In this document: positions 8,578-17,277 of the stretch, piece by piece
Position numbering within the stretch: position 1 is the stretch's first letter
Layout: each line of letters starts with the position of its first letter
NCBI GenBank assembly: GCA_947165465.1
Contig: CAMVAM010000002.1
Location: forward strand, 49,291 to 113,290
Direction: 5' to 3'
DNA from: an uncultured Candidatus Saccharibacteria bacterium
GTDB taxonomy: Bacteria; Patescibacteriota; Saccharimonadia; Saccharimonadales; Saccharimonadaceae
DNA: 64,000 nt
The notes under the pieces: model-generated
What the model was told of the DNA's origin: nothing
What the model saw: only the letters and a program-made list of their open reading frames with translations
The model's database searches: none
Translations under genes and position numbers: made by a program

Positions 8578-8662
8578 TGGCGGAGGGTGGGAGATTCGAT
8601 TCGAAGAACGAATCATCTTTTTGACTACCACTCCGTGGTATGGCGGAGGGTGGGAGATTCGA
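8578..8662. repeat. Direct repeat of the tRNA-Ser(GCT) 3' end
   Basis: 22 nt identical (TGGCGGAGGGTGGGAGATTCGA) at 8578-8599 and, as the true tRNA 3' end, at 8641-8662. The 41 nt between hold the motif TCTTTTTGAC and the perfect hairpin TACCAC-TCC-GTGGTA abutting the tRNA CCA. The same plan recurs at tRNA-Ser(CGA), 50139-50235. Confidence 0.85.
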
Positions 8663-8733
8663 ACTCCCGCGCCAGGTCGCCCCAGCCTAACGATTTAGCA
8701 AACCGTCCCCTTCAGCCACTTGGGTAACCCTCC
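8641..8733 (-). tRNA. tRNA-Ser(GCT), CCA encoded
   Basis: 93 nt. Acceptor GGAGGGT pairs with ACCCTCC; the discriminator is G, followed by encoded CCA. The anticodon loop TTGCTAA gives GCT. There is a long class II variable arm and a T-loop TTCGAAT. A promoter on the same strand is visible: TTTACA (8767-8772), 18-nt spacer, TAGAAT (8743-8748). Confidence 0.95.
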
Positions 8734-8790
8734 ATTCTTGTTATTCTACCACATTTAGCACTTTTTTGTAAAACATGCTATAATCACCTT

Positions 8791-9258
8791 ATGGTTAAGA
8801 CTCTGCAACCCGTCTCTTGGGAAGCCGAAGAATATATCGTTAGAGACCATAACGTTCTCTGGTATATCGGTCTTTTTCTCGTTGCTGGCGGTCTCTCCGC
8901 CATTGCTATCATCTACAAAGGCTGGACTTTCCTCGCTCTCGTCATTGTGATTGTTATCACTATTCTTGTTTATTCCCTGCGTCCACCGCGTAAGATTAAA
9001 TACACCCTAGATAATAAAGGCCTTACCGAAGAAGGTAATCATCATTCATACGAGAATTTCCGCGCCTTCGGTATCCTAAAAGAAGACAAGCACTATTCTG
9101 CCATCCTCATCCCAAAAAAGCGCCTCGGCATCAGTGTCAAAGTTTATTTCCCTAAAGGCAGCGGTGAAGAAATTGTCGACATGCTCGGCAACCACTTGCC
9201 AATGGAAGAAGTCAAGCTAGATTTCCTAGATAAAATCGTAAATTTCTTGCGTATATAA
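8791..9258 (+). CDS. Conserved-looking membrane protein with C-terminal PH-like region
   Basis: 155 residues. Two membrane segments at about 24-45 and 48-66 (VLWYIGLFLVAGGLSAIAII; WTFLALVIVIVITILVYSLR) are followed by a cytosolic beta-rich domain of about 85 residues (RKIKYTLDNKGLTEEGNHHS to LDKIVNFLRI). The layout resembles small bacterial PH-domain-like membrane proteins. No specific function is recognised. TATAAT (8779-8784) ends exactly 6 nt before ATG, so the mRNA is predicted to be leaderless. Confidence 0.6.
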   Translation: MVKTLQPVSWEAEEYIVRDHNVLWYIGLFLVAGGLSAIAIIYKGWTFLALVIVIVITILVYSLRPPRKIKYTLDNKGLTEEGNHHSYENFRAFGILKEDKHYSAILIPKKRLGISVKVYFPKGSGEEIVDMLGNHLPMEEVKLDFLDKIVNFLRI

Positions 9259-9307
9259 AAAATCTGTGCTAAAATTAATCATAAGTATAATATAAAAGGT
9301 GGGCAAA

Positions 9308-9928
9308 ATGGACCAAAATCAACCTGTAGATAACGATCTACAAAAAGCAATCGACGACATCGCAAATACGACTAATACAGACCCGGTATTTTCTGACCCG
9401 GTCGCAGCTCCTTCTTCAGTACCAGAAGGTGATACTGGTGAACTCGCCGAAGCAATTGGACCATTTCCTGCTCCAGAGCCGGAACCGGTCGCTCCTGCAC
9501 CTGCACCTACGGTCGAGATGGTCGCTCCTGCCCCAGAGCCGATTGCCCCGATTGAAGAGATTAAGATTCCAAATCTCGAAGTCCCTGCCCCAGAGCCAGT
9601 GATGCCGGCCTTTGAACCAGCACCTGCTCCAGTCATGCCACCAGCCCCAGAGCCAGTCATGCCAGCCTTCGAGCCAATCCCAGTTGCTCCAGCCCAGGGT
9701 CTTGATACTCGTCAAGTCAAGCAAGCAGCTCTCCGCGATTTGATTCCGTTAGTAGATCATCTCAACATGAATGCTTCCCAGAAATTCAATTTTTATCGCA
9801 ACATCTTCGACGATTTGCACGATTACACCGTGCTTGAGCCGGCTTATCATGCTGCTAAAGAAATTGCCGACGATACCGAACGTGCTGAAGCGCTTCTCTA
9901 TCTCGTCGAATCAATCGACAGAATGTAA
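9308..9928 (+). CDS. Proline-rich protein with C-terminal helical domain, function unknown
   Basis: 206 residues from ATG 9308, chosen for the AAAGGTGG ribosome site just upstream. Residues 1-40 are acidic; about 45-130 form a Pro/Ala/Glu low-complexity region with repeated PAPEPVMPAFEP units. About 135-206 are an ordered helical domain (QAALRDLIPLVDHLNMNASQ, FDDLHDYTVLEPAYHAAKEI, ALLYLVESIDRM). The proline-rich segment is likely an extended spacer or interaction tail. No membrane segment. It ends at a strong bidirectional terminator shared with groL. Confidence 0.6.
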   Translation: MDQNQPVDNDLQKAIDDIANTTNTDPVFSDPVAAPSSVPEGDTGELAEAIGPFPAPEPEPVAPAPAPTVEMVAPAPEPIAPIEEIKIPNLEVPAPEPVMPAFEPAPAPVMPPAPEPVMPAFEPIPVAPAQGLDTRQVKQAALRDLIPLVDHLNMNASQKFNFYRNIFDDLHDYTVLEPAYHAAKEIADDTERAEALLYLVESIDRM

Positions 9929-9934
9929 TTAGAA

Positions 9935-9966
9935 TAAAAAAATAGCCCCCGAAGGGGCTATTTTTT
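9935..9966. terminator. Bidirectional intrinsic terminator
   Basis: AAAAAATAGCCCC / GGGGCTATTTTTT hairpin with A and T runs on both sides, serving the plus-strand gene ending at 9928 and groL on the minus strand. Confidence 0.88.
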
Positions 9967-11581
9967 AGTACATTCCGCCCATGTCCGGAGCGGCTGGTTT
10001 TTCTTCTGGGATTTCCACAATTAATGCACCCATCGTAATTGCAGTCGCAGCAATCGAAGTTGCATTCTTTACAGCTTCCTTCGTCACCTTAGCTGGATCA
10101 ATTACGCCGGCTTTCTTAAGATCAATCAAACCTTTTTCTGGCGCCATCACGTTCACACCATAACCTTCCTTAGTAGACTTTTCCACTTCATGAAGCAGTG
10201 CTTGTGCATTAAGTCCGGCATTTTCCATAATATGAACAAATGGGGTTTTGAGAGCATTCTTTACAATCTTATGACCAGCATCTTCTTCCGAAAGTTTCGA
10301 AGCGAGATTCACGAGCGTTACGCCACCACCGGTCACGATGCCTTCAGCAAGTGCTGCCTTGGTTGCGGCTACCGCATCATCCACGCGGAATTTCTTCTCG
10401 TCGATTTCGGTTTCGGTCGCACCACCCACCTTGATCACTGCTACTTTACCAGAAAGCGCTGCGGCTCTCTTCTCAAACTCTTCACGTTCATAATCGGACT
10501 TTGCCATTTCAGCTTGTGCATGGATGAGTTCAATTCTCTTTGCCACCGCCTTGGCATCGCCGGCACCCTTAATAATCGTCGTTTCATCCTTCGTTGCAAT
10601 CACTTTTGAAGCTGAACCGAGCACTTCAAGACCAACTTCTTCAAGCTTGAGTCCCTTATCAGCAGACACTACCGTAGCGTCAGTGAGGATGGCAATATCT
10701 TCCATGATTTCCTTGCGCCTATCACCAAATGACGGAGCCTTGAGAACCAATGAATTAAATACACCTTTCAATTTGTTGAGTACGAGTAACGACAACGCCT
10801 CACCACTGACTTCCTCGGCAATAATCACAAGATCCTTACGACCGGCCTGTGCGCACTTCTCAAGAAGCGGCAAAATATCATTTGCAGCCGAAATCTTTTT
10901 GTCCGTCACGAGTATGAGTGGTTTATCAAAAGTCGCTTCTTGGCGGTTCACATCTGTCACAAAGAATGCTGACGCATAGCCCTTGTCGTAGCTAAAACCT
11001 TCCACAATTTCCTGCTCCATCTCGAGCCCTTGGCCGGCTTCCACCGTTACTACGCCATCCTTACCAATCTTTGAAATTACTTCCGCGATTAGCTTACCAA
11101 TCGTCTCATCACCGGCTGAAATCGTTGCAACTTCTGCGACCTTCTTTGAATCACCTTCAATCTTTTCTGCAGACTTTTCAATACCAGCTACAATCTCTGC
11201 CCCGGCCTTTTCGATTCCACGGCGAAGTTCCATCGGGTTCATTCCAGCAGCAATCAATTTGTTCGCTTCATTTAAAATATTGTACGTAAGAACTGTTACA
11301 GTCGTTGTCCCATCGCCAGCGACTTTGTTAAGCTTTTGCGCAGCCGTCTTAATCAGTTTTGCACCGACCGCTTCACCAAGCTTCTCATCCTTATTTGGTA
11401 GCTCCACTGCTTCAGCCACCGTTACGCCATCATGCGTAATCACCGGTGCCCCATATTCTTTTTCAATAATCACATTCTTGCCTTTCGGGCCAAATGTCAC
11501 CTTCACGGCATCATAGAGTTGCTTTGCCCCGGATAAAACTTTCTCACGGGCTTCTGCTTCATAATAAATCTTTTTTGCCAT
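9965..11581 (-). CDS. groL: Chaperonin GroEL
   Basis: 538 residues, full length. Recognisable blocks: KVTFGPKGKNVIIEK, DGTTTVTVLTYNIL (ATP site), EGFSYDKGYASAFFV, GGGVTLVNLASKL and the C-terminal PDMGGMY. GroEL forms the tetradecameric folding chamber capped by GroES. The C-terminal Gly-Met repeat is short, only one GGM. It lies 37 nt downstream of groS in the same transcript, under the CIRCE operator at 11911-11937. The ATG has a GGAG site upstream. Confidence 0.98.
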   Translation of the reverse strand: MAKKIYYEAEAREKVLSGAKQLYDAVKVTFGPKGKNVIIEKEYGAPVITHDGVTVAEAVELPNKDEKLGEAVGAKLIKTAAQKLNKVAGDGTTTVTVLTYNILNEANKLIAAGMNPMELRRGIEKAGAEIVAGIEKSAEKIEGDSKKVAEVATISAGDETIGKLIAEVISKIGKDGVVTVEAGQGLEMEQEIVEGFSYDKGYASAFFVTDVNRQEATFDKPLILVTDKKISAANDILPLLEKCAQAGRKDLVIIAEEVSGEALSLLVLNKLKGVFNSLVLKAPSFGDRRKEIMEDIAILTDATVVSADKGLKLEEVGLEVLGSASKVIATKDETTIIKGAGDAKAVAKRIELIHAQAEMAKSDYEREEFEKRAAALSGKVAVIKVGGATETEIDEKKFRVDDAVAATKAALAEGIVTGGGVTLVNLASKLSEEDAGHKIVKNALKTPFVHIMENAGLNAQALLHEVEKSTKEGYGVNVMAPEKGLIDLKKAGVIDPAKVTKEAVKNATSIAATAITMGALIVEIPEEKPAAPDMGGMY

Positions 11582-11618
11582 TTTATCTCCTTTTATTTAT
11601 CCACAGTTTTTCCACAGA

Positions 11619-11873
11619 CTACAAGATAGCCAGGACATCCTCTTCTTTTACGATGACGTAATCTTTCTCGTCCATTTTAATCTCAGACTGGGAATATTCT
11701 TTGTAAATAATCTTATCTCCCTTCTTTACTTCCTTGACTTCCGGTCCGACCGACTCCACCACCGCATAAGCTGGTTTTTCTTTTGCTTCACCGAGTAAAA
11801 TTCCAGATTTAGTTTTTTCTAGTGGCTTTTCCACCACGGCCACAATTCTGTCTTTTAATGGTTTCATGCCCAT
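11619..11873 (-). CDS. groS: Co-chaperonin GroES
   Basis: 84 residues from ATG 11873 (MGMKPLKDRIVAVVEKPLEK). This start has an AAGGAG site about 6 nt upstream and removes an implausible extension overlapping the promoter. The mobile loop is KTKSGILLGEAKEKP, and the protein ends EEDVLAIL. GroES is the heptameric lid of GroEL. First gene of the groESL operon. Confidence 0.96.
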   Translation of the reverse strand: MGMKPLKDRIVAVVEKPLEKTKSGILLGEAKEKPAYAVVESVGPEVKEVKKGDKIIYKEYSQSEIKMDEKDYVIVKEEDVLAIL

Positions 11874-11895
11874 AATATCTCCTTTTTCTACCTCC

Positions 11896-11937
11896 ATTAT
11901 AGCACAAAAATTAGCACTGTAAACATCCGAGTGCTAA
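11896..11937 (-). promoter_or_regulatory. CIRCE operator and promoter of groESL
   Basis: Inverted repeat TTAGCACTG-N9-GAGTGCTAA (11911-11937) differs from the HrcA-binding CIRCE consensus (TTAGCACTC-N9-GAGTGCTAA) at one base. The -10 TATAAT is at 11896-11901 on the minus strand, so the operator covers the -35 region. HrcA repression of groESL on heat release is the known role; hrcA itself is not in this window. Confidence 0.93.
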
Positions 11938-12503
11938 TTTTCCATTATCGGTGCGAGTCGTGTTCGAAAAGACTTTGTCAGATACAAAATATTCTTTAAA
12001 AGCCCCTTCATTTTTTCTTCTTTAAAGCCGTCTTTTCCCCATTCATCTAATAATTCCACCACCTCTACTGCATATACATTAAACATTCTCTTCGAATTCT
12101 TCGGGAGTCCCACGCCTCTTTCAATTGGTGGCCTTAGCATCTCAATCATCTTCCGGTATACCGTCGGATCACCTGTATATAGTGCTATCTCAAACAGCTT
12201 CTTATTTTGCATCATAAATAAAAGCGTAATTTCAAACACCGTTTCTATCTTCGCATCCTCCTTATTTACTATCCTTTTCAAGGTTTTCTTGTATATATAT
12301 AATATATAGTGCTGATAATCGCTCGGAATCCCAGACACCCTGTGATGATGAAAATATACTGTCGTTCTGGCGATACCTGCCTTCTTCGCGAGTTTACAAA
12401 TACACTTGCATTCTCCTTCAAAAAAGACCTTTAGAATCTTTTCTTCGGTCTTTTTGAAACGGCGATTATTTAATCTTTTCTCCGTTATCACACACCTAAT
12501 CAT
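11934..12503 (-). CDS. TetR-like helix-turn-helix protein
   Basis: 189 residues. The N-terminal region KKTEEKILKVFFEGECKCIC then LAKKAGIARTTVYFHHHR is the three-helix DNA-binding pattern of TetR regulators. The remaining all-helical domain of about 120 residues would bind ligand or dimerise. Its Cys-rich patch (CKCICK) is unusual. The start overlaps the end of the upstream methyltransferase gene by 8 nt, implying translational coupling, and its TAG stop overlaps the CIRCE operator of groESL. Targets are unknown. TetR family assignment is moderate, as no ligand-domain signature is seen. Confidence 0.6.
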   Translation of the reverse strand: MIRCVITEKRLNNRRFKKTEEKILKVFFEGECKCICKLAKKAGIARTTVYFHHHRVSGIPSDYQHYILYIYKKTLKRIVNKEDAKIETVFEITLLFMMQNKKLFEIALYTGDPTVYRKMIEMLRPPIERGVGLPKNSKRMFNVYAVEVVELLDEWGKDGFKEEKMKGLLKNILYLTKSFRTRLAPIMEN

Positions 12504-13071
12504 TTATAATAATCATACTCTGGAAAGTATTTTGCTTTACCTGTTTATCAATTAACCATTCATCCACCGCTTTTTTCACGCCCGGAAGTGCCGGATTCAT
12601 ATAATCGTGCACCACGATGATTCCCCCTTCCACCATTTTGCCGTCAATCAGCTTCAAAGAGTCCCTAATTGATTCATAAAAATCCCCATCGAGAAACGCA
12701 AAAGCAATTTTCTCCGGCAAGTCTTCATCTGTTAGTTCATTAAACCAAGCCTTTTTAATTACCGGAAGCTTCAGCCCCGCACGGAGGAACCTTTCTTTTA
12801 CTTCTCTTTTCGTGACATAGAGTTCCCCGCCCTTGAAATTCTCGCCAAGCGCCGACTCGTCGTTCCCGGTTTTCTGCGGCAACCCCTCAAATGAATCATA
12901 TATATATAATATATGGTCGGTATTCTTGAGTATTTCCGCAATTAAAAGTGACGTATCACCCTTATAGCACCCGAGCTCAACAAAATCTCCAGAGCTTTTA
13001 AGACTATTTCTCGCAAGCTCCAGGATTTTATCGGTCTCAAGACTATTTACTTGATCGTTTTTCCAAGTCAT
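12496..13071 (-). CDS. TylF/MycF-like class I SAM-dependent methyltransferase
   Basis: 191 residues. SAM motif FVELGCYKGDTSLLIAEIL, acidic loop HILYIYDSFEGLP, then FAFLDGDFYESIRDSLKLID and GGIIVVHDYMNPALPGVKKA. These metal-site and post-motifs characterise TylF-type O-methyltransferases, usually acting on sugars. The gene starts 3 nt after the ackA stop and overlaps the TetR-like gene. The substrate is unknown, but sugar methylation of surface glycan would fit the glycan-rich chromosome. Confidence 0.75.
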   Translation of the reverse strand: MTWKNDQVNSLETDKILELARNSLKSSGDFVELGCYKGDTSLLIAEILKNTDHILYIYDSFEGLPQKTGNDESALGENFKGGELYVTKREVKERFLRAGLKLPVIKKAWFNELTDEDLPEKIAFAFLDGDFYESIRDSLKLIDGKMVEGGIIVVHDYMNPALPGVKKAVDEWLIDKQVKQNTFQSMIIIND

Positions 13072-13073
13072 TT

Positions 13074-14273
13074 CTATTTAATAGCGTCAACGAGTTCGCT
13101 TGCCTTGGTAATCATGTAAGCAGCTTCGTTGGTTGGAATTACATAAATTGGCTTTGAATCTTCTTCGGCCACATTTACAAAGCCCTTGGATTTATCGAGC
13201 TTGGCGTCTTGCTTAATCTTAAAACCAGCAAATTCAAGTTTTGAAATAATCGAATTACGTACTGGAATTGAACGTTCGCCAATCGTGGCAGTAAAGACGA
13301 TCGCATCAATACCACACATCTTAGCAGCAAATTCACCAATCTTGCCAGCCACGCCGTCGATAAACATGTTGTAGGCCTTAGTAGCGTTCTCTTCACCATC
13401 TTCAAGTCCGGCAATGATCTCACGCATATCCGAAGAACCCGCAAGTGCCACGAGACCAGAAACCTTGTTCATAACTTTAATTGCCTCAGCAGCGCCAAGC
13501 TTTTCACCAAGTAGCGCACCGATCGTTGGGTCAATCGAACCGGTACGAGTCGAAGACATTAAACCTTCAAGTGGAGTTTCACCCATCGAAGTATATGCTG
13601 GCTCACCGTCGACAAATGCCGTTACTGAGCAACCAGAGCCAAGATGACAAATTACCATCTTCTTTTCTAGAATACCGAGCTCTTTAATCTTGCCCATCAC
13701 ATAGCCATATGAAGAACCATGTGCACCCCAACGGCCAAGGTCGAATTCTTCAATAATTTCCTTCGGGAGAGCATATTCGGCATCTCTACGTGAATCGCGG
13801 GTAAGCGCTTCAGAATCACTCATCGTCATTACTGGAATACCAGGAAATGCCTCTTGCGCATTCTTTACACCACGGATTGCGCCCGGCACGTGAAGTGGGT
13901 AAGTGAGCTTTGCTTTCTCAAGTTCATCAAAAGTTTCATCAGTTACAATGTGGTGCTTTGAGAAATAAGTACCGGCAGCTGGTGTACGTACCAAGATACC
14001 ATCAAGTGGATGCGACTCGTTAATGAATCCTTCCTTCTCGAAGATTGCCTTAGCTTCCTTGAATGCGTCGTTGAGCGAATCCCAAGTCTTATTCACCTTT
14101 TCCTCTGAACCATCCGCCTTTGAAACCGTGCAAATATATTTCTTCTTGCCATCAATTTCTACGCCCTCAAAGTAAAGCGAACAAACTTCATCTTGCCCTT
14201 CATAGAGTGAGAACTTCTCCGAACTAGAACCGGAATTTAAAACTAGAAAAATTTTAGTGATATTTGTTGCCAT
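13074..14273 (-). CDS. ackA: Acetate kinase
   Basis: 399 residues, typical length. Phosphate-binding start FLVLNSGSSSEKFSLYEG, GRWGAHGSSYGYV with the conserved His, MVICHLGSGCSVTAFVDGEP, STRTGSIDPTIGALLGEKL and VIPTNEAAYMITKAS. It converts acetyl phosphate and ADP to acetate and ATP, the main substrate-level phosphorylation step expected of a fermentative CPR cell. The Glu in GSSSEKF replaces the more common Leu. The ATG follows a GGAG site. uvrA lies just upstream on the same strand. Confidence 0.96.
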   Translation of the reverse strand: MATNITKIFLVLNSGSSSEKFSLYEGQDEVCSLYFEGVEIDGKKKYICTVSKADGSEEKVNKTWDSLNDAFKEAKAIFEKEGFINESHPLDGILVRTPAAGTYFSKHHIVTDETFDELEKAKLTYPLHVPGAIRGVKNAQEAFPGIPVMTMSDSEALTRDSRRDAEYALPKEIIEEFDLGRWGAHGSSYGYVMGKIKELGILEKKMVICHLGSGCSVTAFVDGEPAYTSMGETPLEGLMSSTRTGSIDPTIGALLGEKLGAAEAIKVMNKVSGLVALAGSSDMREIIAGLEDGEENATKAYNMFIDGVAGKIGEFAAKMCGIDAIVFTATIGERSIPVRNSIISKLEFAGFKIKQDAKLDKSKGFVNVAEEDSKPIYVIPTNEAAYMITKASELVDAIK

Positions 14274-14291
14274 TATTTCTCCTTTGCCTTA

Positions 14292-17213
14292 TTATAACAT
14301 TTTTTTCAGGTATTCACCAGTTGGCGTCTTTGCAGACTTCGCAAGATCTTCCGGTGTTCCCTCAGCACAGATTTCGCCGCCCTTTAATCCACCTTCTGGG
14401 CCCATATCAATCACCCAGTCGGCGCTCTTAATTACGTGCAAGTTATGTTCAATAATAATCATCGAGTTGCCACCATCCACGAGTTTATTGAGAATCGTAA
14501 GTAGTCTCTTTACGTCATCCGTATGAAGTCCAGTCGTCGGCTCATCCAAGATATAAAGTGTTTTACCGGTCGAACGACGCGAAAGTTCCGTCGCAAGTTT
14601 AATACGTTGTGCCTCGCCGCCCGAGAAAGTTGTTGCCGGTTGACCTAACCTAATATAACCGAGACCAACCTCTTGAATCGTGCGAAGCTTCGGTGCAATC
14701 GACGGGATGTTCTTAAAGAATTCCACCGCCTCATCAATCGTCATATTAAGTACTTCGGAAATATCCTTACCCTTGTACTTAATTTCGAGTGCCTCATGAT
14801 TATAGCGTTTACCATGACAAGCCGGACAAGTTACATATACATCCGGTAAGAAATGCATCTCAATCTTATTTACACCATCACCCTGGCAGTGTTCGCATCT
14901 ACCGCCCTTCACGTTAAATGAAAATCTACCAGCCTTGTAACCACGAACTTCTGCTTCTGGCTGTGATGCAAACAATTCACGAATCTGGTTAAACACACCA
15001 GTATAAGTTGCCGGGTTCGAACGCGGTGTTCTCCCGATTGGCGACTGATCAATCACGATCACTTTATTAATCTTCTCAATCCCATCGATTCTTTCGTGCG
15101 TACCAGAAACTGTTTGTGCATGGTGCAGTCTTGCCAGTAATTCATTGGCTAAGATAGTATTTACAAGTGTTGATTTACCTGAACCAGACACACCAGAAAC
15201 TACTGTCATCACACCTAGTGGGAAATGCGCATCGATATTCTTTAGGTTGTTTTCTCTCGCTCCTACCACGACTAGTTCATGACCGGCACGCACTTTACGA
15301 CGTTTCTTTGGCACTGGAATCGTCATTGCACCAGAAAGATATTTACCGGTAATCGAGTTCGGATTTTTCGCCACTTCTTCTGGTGTACCGGCCGCCACTA
15401 GTCTACCGCCATTCACGCCGGCACCCGGTCCAATATCAATTACATAATCCGAAGCCCACATCGTATCCTCATCGTGCTCTACTACAAGCACGGTGTTCTT
15501 AAGATCGCGCAAGTGTTTTAGAGTTGCAATCAACTTGTCATTGTCTCTTTGATGAAGACCAATCGATGGTTCATCAAGTACATATAGAACACCCTGAAGT
15601 CCCGAGCCAATCTGCGTAGCGAGTCTAATTCTTTGTGCCTCACCACCAGACAAAGTGTTCGCCGCACGTCCTAGTTCTAGATATCCTAGCCCCACGTCTT
15701 GCATGAACTTCACACGTTCACGGATTTCCTTTAGAATCGGTTTTGCAATCAATTCTTCGGACTCTGTGAATCCTAAATCTTGATTTAAAACTTCAAGTGT
15801 CGCATCAACATCTAGGTTGCACATATCTACGATGTTTAAATCATGCACCGTTACAGCTAGCACAGCCGGTTTTAATCTCGCTCCATGACAAGTTTGACAC
15901 TCTCTTACCCGCATGAATCTTTCAATATCATGTTTCATAAATTCCGAAATCTTCGGATCATTATAACGGCGTTCAAGTGTTGGAATCACACCTTCGTAAG
16001 TCGTCTCATATTTCGTCCCATCCGCAAACCGACCGGACCCGGTAATCCTCATTTCATATTTTTCATCACCCGTACCATAAAGAATCAGATTTCTGATTTC
16101 TTCTGAGAGTTCTCCAATCGGTGTATAGATATTAAATCCATGCTTCACACCGACTTGCATTAATCTCTTTAGCCACCACGAATCCTGTTGTACACGATTA
16201 AACGGACGAATTCCGCCCTCAGCAATCGTTAAATTCTTATTAAAGACTAATTCTGGGTCCACTTCCATTCTAGAACCAAGACCAGTACAAGTCGGACACG
16301 CTCCTTCCGGCGCGTTAAACGAGAATAATCTTGGGCTTAATTCTGGAATTAGTTCATCCGGATGATCTGGACAAGCGTATCGCTGTGAATAGGTTAAAAC
16401 TTCGGTATTTTCCGCGGTAATTCTGCTTTCACCGACTGCCGTTGAAGTATCAGTGATTTTTAAAAGCTTAATAATTCCCTGACCCAGTTCAAGTGCTTGT
16501 TCAATCGAACCCGAAATTCTCGTGTGTTGTTCTGGGCTTAACACAAATCTATCTACTACAATCTCAATATCGTGACGCTCGTTTTTATTTAATTCCGGAA
16601 ATTCATCTAGCGCATAAATAATGCCATCCACTCTTGCTCTCGAAAAACCTCGCGCCGAGAATTGCTCCGGAATATGTTGAAATTCACCTTTTTTCGAAGC
16701 CACAATCGGAGCAAGTAACATCAGTTTCGAGCCTAATGGTAGTTTCATCACTTCATTTACAATGTCATCCACCGTTCGGCGCGAAACTTCCTTATGACAA
16801 ACTGGACAATGCGGCACGCCTACTCTAGCAAATAACAGACGTAAATAATCATATACTTCTGTCACCGTTGCTACAGTTGAGCGTGGGTTCCTTGAAGTCG
16901 ATTTCTGATCAATCGAAATCGCCGGCGATAAACCCGTAATTGAATCTACATCCGGTTTATCCATGATGCCAAGGAACATCCTCGCATATGACGACAAAGA
17001 TTCCACATAACGCCTCTGACCTTCTGCATAAATCGTATCAAAAGCTAAACTCGACTTACCCGAACCCGACAAACCCGTAATAATTACCAGCTTATCTCTC
17101 GGAATATCCACATCGAGATTATGTAAATTGTTTTGCCTCGCGCCTCTTACGCGTATGGCATTATCATTGCTAAAAATCTCCCCCTCTAATGCCTCATTCT
17201 TATAATCTTCCAT
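14292..17213 (-). CDS. uvrA: Excinuclease ABC subunit A
   Basis: 973 residues from ATG 17213 (MEDYKNEALEGEIF), preferred over a TTG 15 nt upstream because AGGGG precedes it. Both ABC modules are present: Walker A VIITGLSGSGKSSLAFDTIY and VVSGVSGSGKSTLVNTILAN, signatures LSGGEAQRIRLATQIGSGLQ and FSGGEAQRIKLATEL. The zinc modules CPVC, CPDHPDEL/CPTC and CEHCQGDG/CPACHG are present. It is the damage sensor of nucleotide excision repair. A TATAAT box lies at 17240-17245 on the minus strand. No classical SOS box is visible. Confidence 0.97.
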   Translation of the reverse strand: MEDYKNEALEGEIFSNDNAIRVRGARQNNLHNLDVDIPRDKLVIITGLSGSGKSSLAFDTIYAEGQRRYVESLSSYARMFLGIMDKPDVDSITGLSPAISIDQKSTSRNPRSTVATVTEVYDYLRLLFARVGVPHCPVCHKEVSRRTVDDIVNEVMKLPLGSKLMLLAPIVASKKGEFQHIPEQFSARGFSRARVDGIIYALDEFPELNKNERHDIEIVVDRFVLSPEQHTRISGSIEQALELGQGIIKLLKITDTSTAVGESRITAENTEVLTYSQRYACPDHPDELIPELSPRLFSFNAPEGACPTCTGLGSRMEVDPELVFNKNLTIAEGGIRPFNRVQQDSWWLKRLMQVGVKHGFNIYTPIGELSEEIRNLILYGTGDEKYEMRITGSGRFADGTKYETTYEGVIPTLERRYNDPKISEFMKHDIERFMRVRECQTCHGARLKPAVLAVTVHDLNIVDMCNLDVDATLEVLNQDLGFTESEELIAKPILKEIRERVKFMQDVGLGYLELGRAANTLSGGEAQRIRLATQIGSGLQGVLYVLDEPSIGLHQRDNDKLIATLKHLRDLKNTVLVVEHDEDTMWASDYVIDIGPGAGVNGGRLVAAGTPEEVAKNPNSITGKYLSGAMTIPVPKKRRKVRAGHELVVVGARENNLKNIDAHFPLGVMTVVSGVSGSGKSTLVNTILANELLARLHHAQTVSGTHERIDGIEKINKVIVIDQSPIGRTPRSNPATYTGVFNQIRELFASQPEAEVRGYKAGRFSFNVKGGRCEHCQGDGVNKIEMHFLPDVYVTCPACHGKRYNHEALEIKYKGKDISEVLNMTIDEAVEFFKNIPSIAPKLRTIQEVGLGYIRLGQPATTFSGGEAQRIKLATELSRRSTGKTLYILDEPTTGLHTDDVKRLLTILNKLVDGGNSMIIIEHNLHVIKSADWVIDMGPEGGLKGGEICAEGTPEDLAKSAKTPTGEYLKKML

Positions 17214-17277
17214 ACATCCCCTAATCAAGCTAATCAGTTATTATACCAAAAAACTTGCGTTTTGTCTAGAGTAAGAC

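Noticed and set aside
8222..8698. 158-codon plus-strand frame and the 216-codon minus-strand extension of the pilin gene
   Set aside because: Both pass through the palindromic element and the tRNA-Ser region; the pilin signal peptide starts cleanly at 8409.
9416..9724. Trp/Gly-rich antisense frame
   Set aside because: Shadow of the proline-rich coding region on the other strand.
17220..17245. Direct repeat CTAATCAAG/CTAATCAG in the uvrA leader as an SOS operator
   Set aside because: Not palindromic and too short to support a LexA site.
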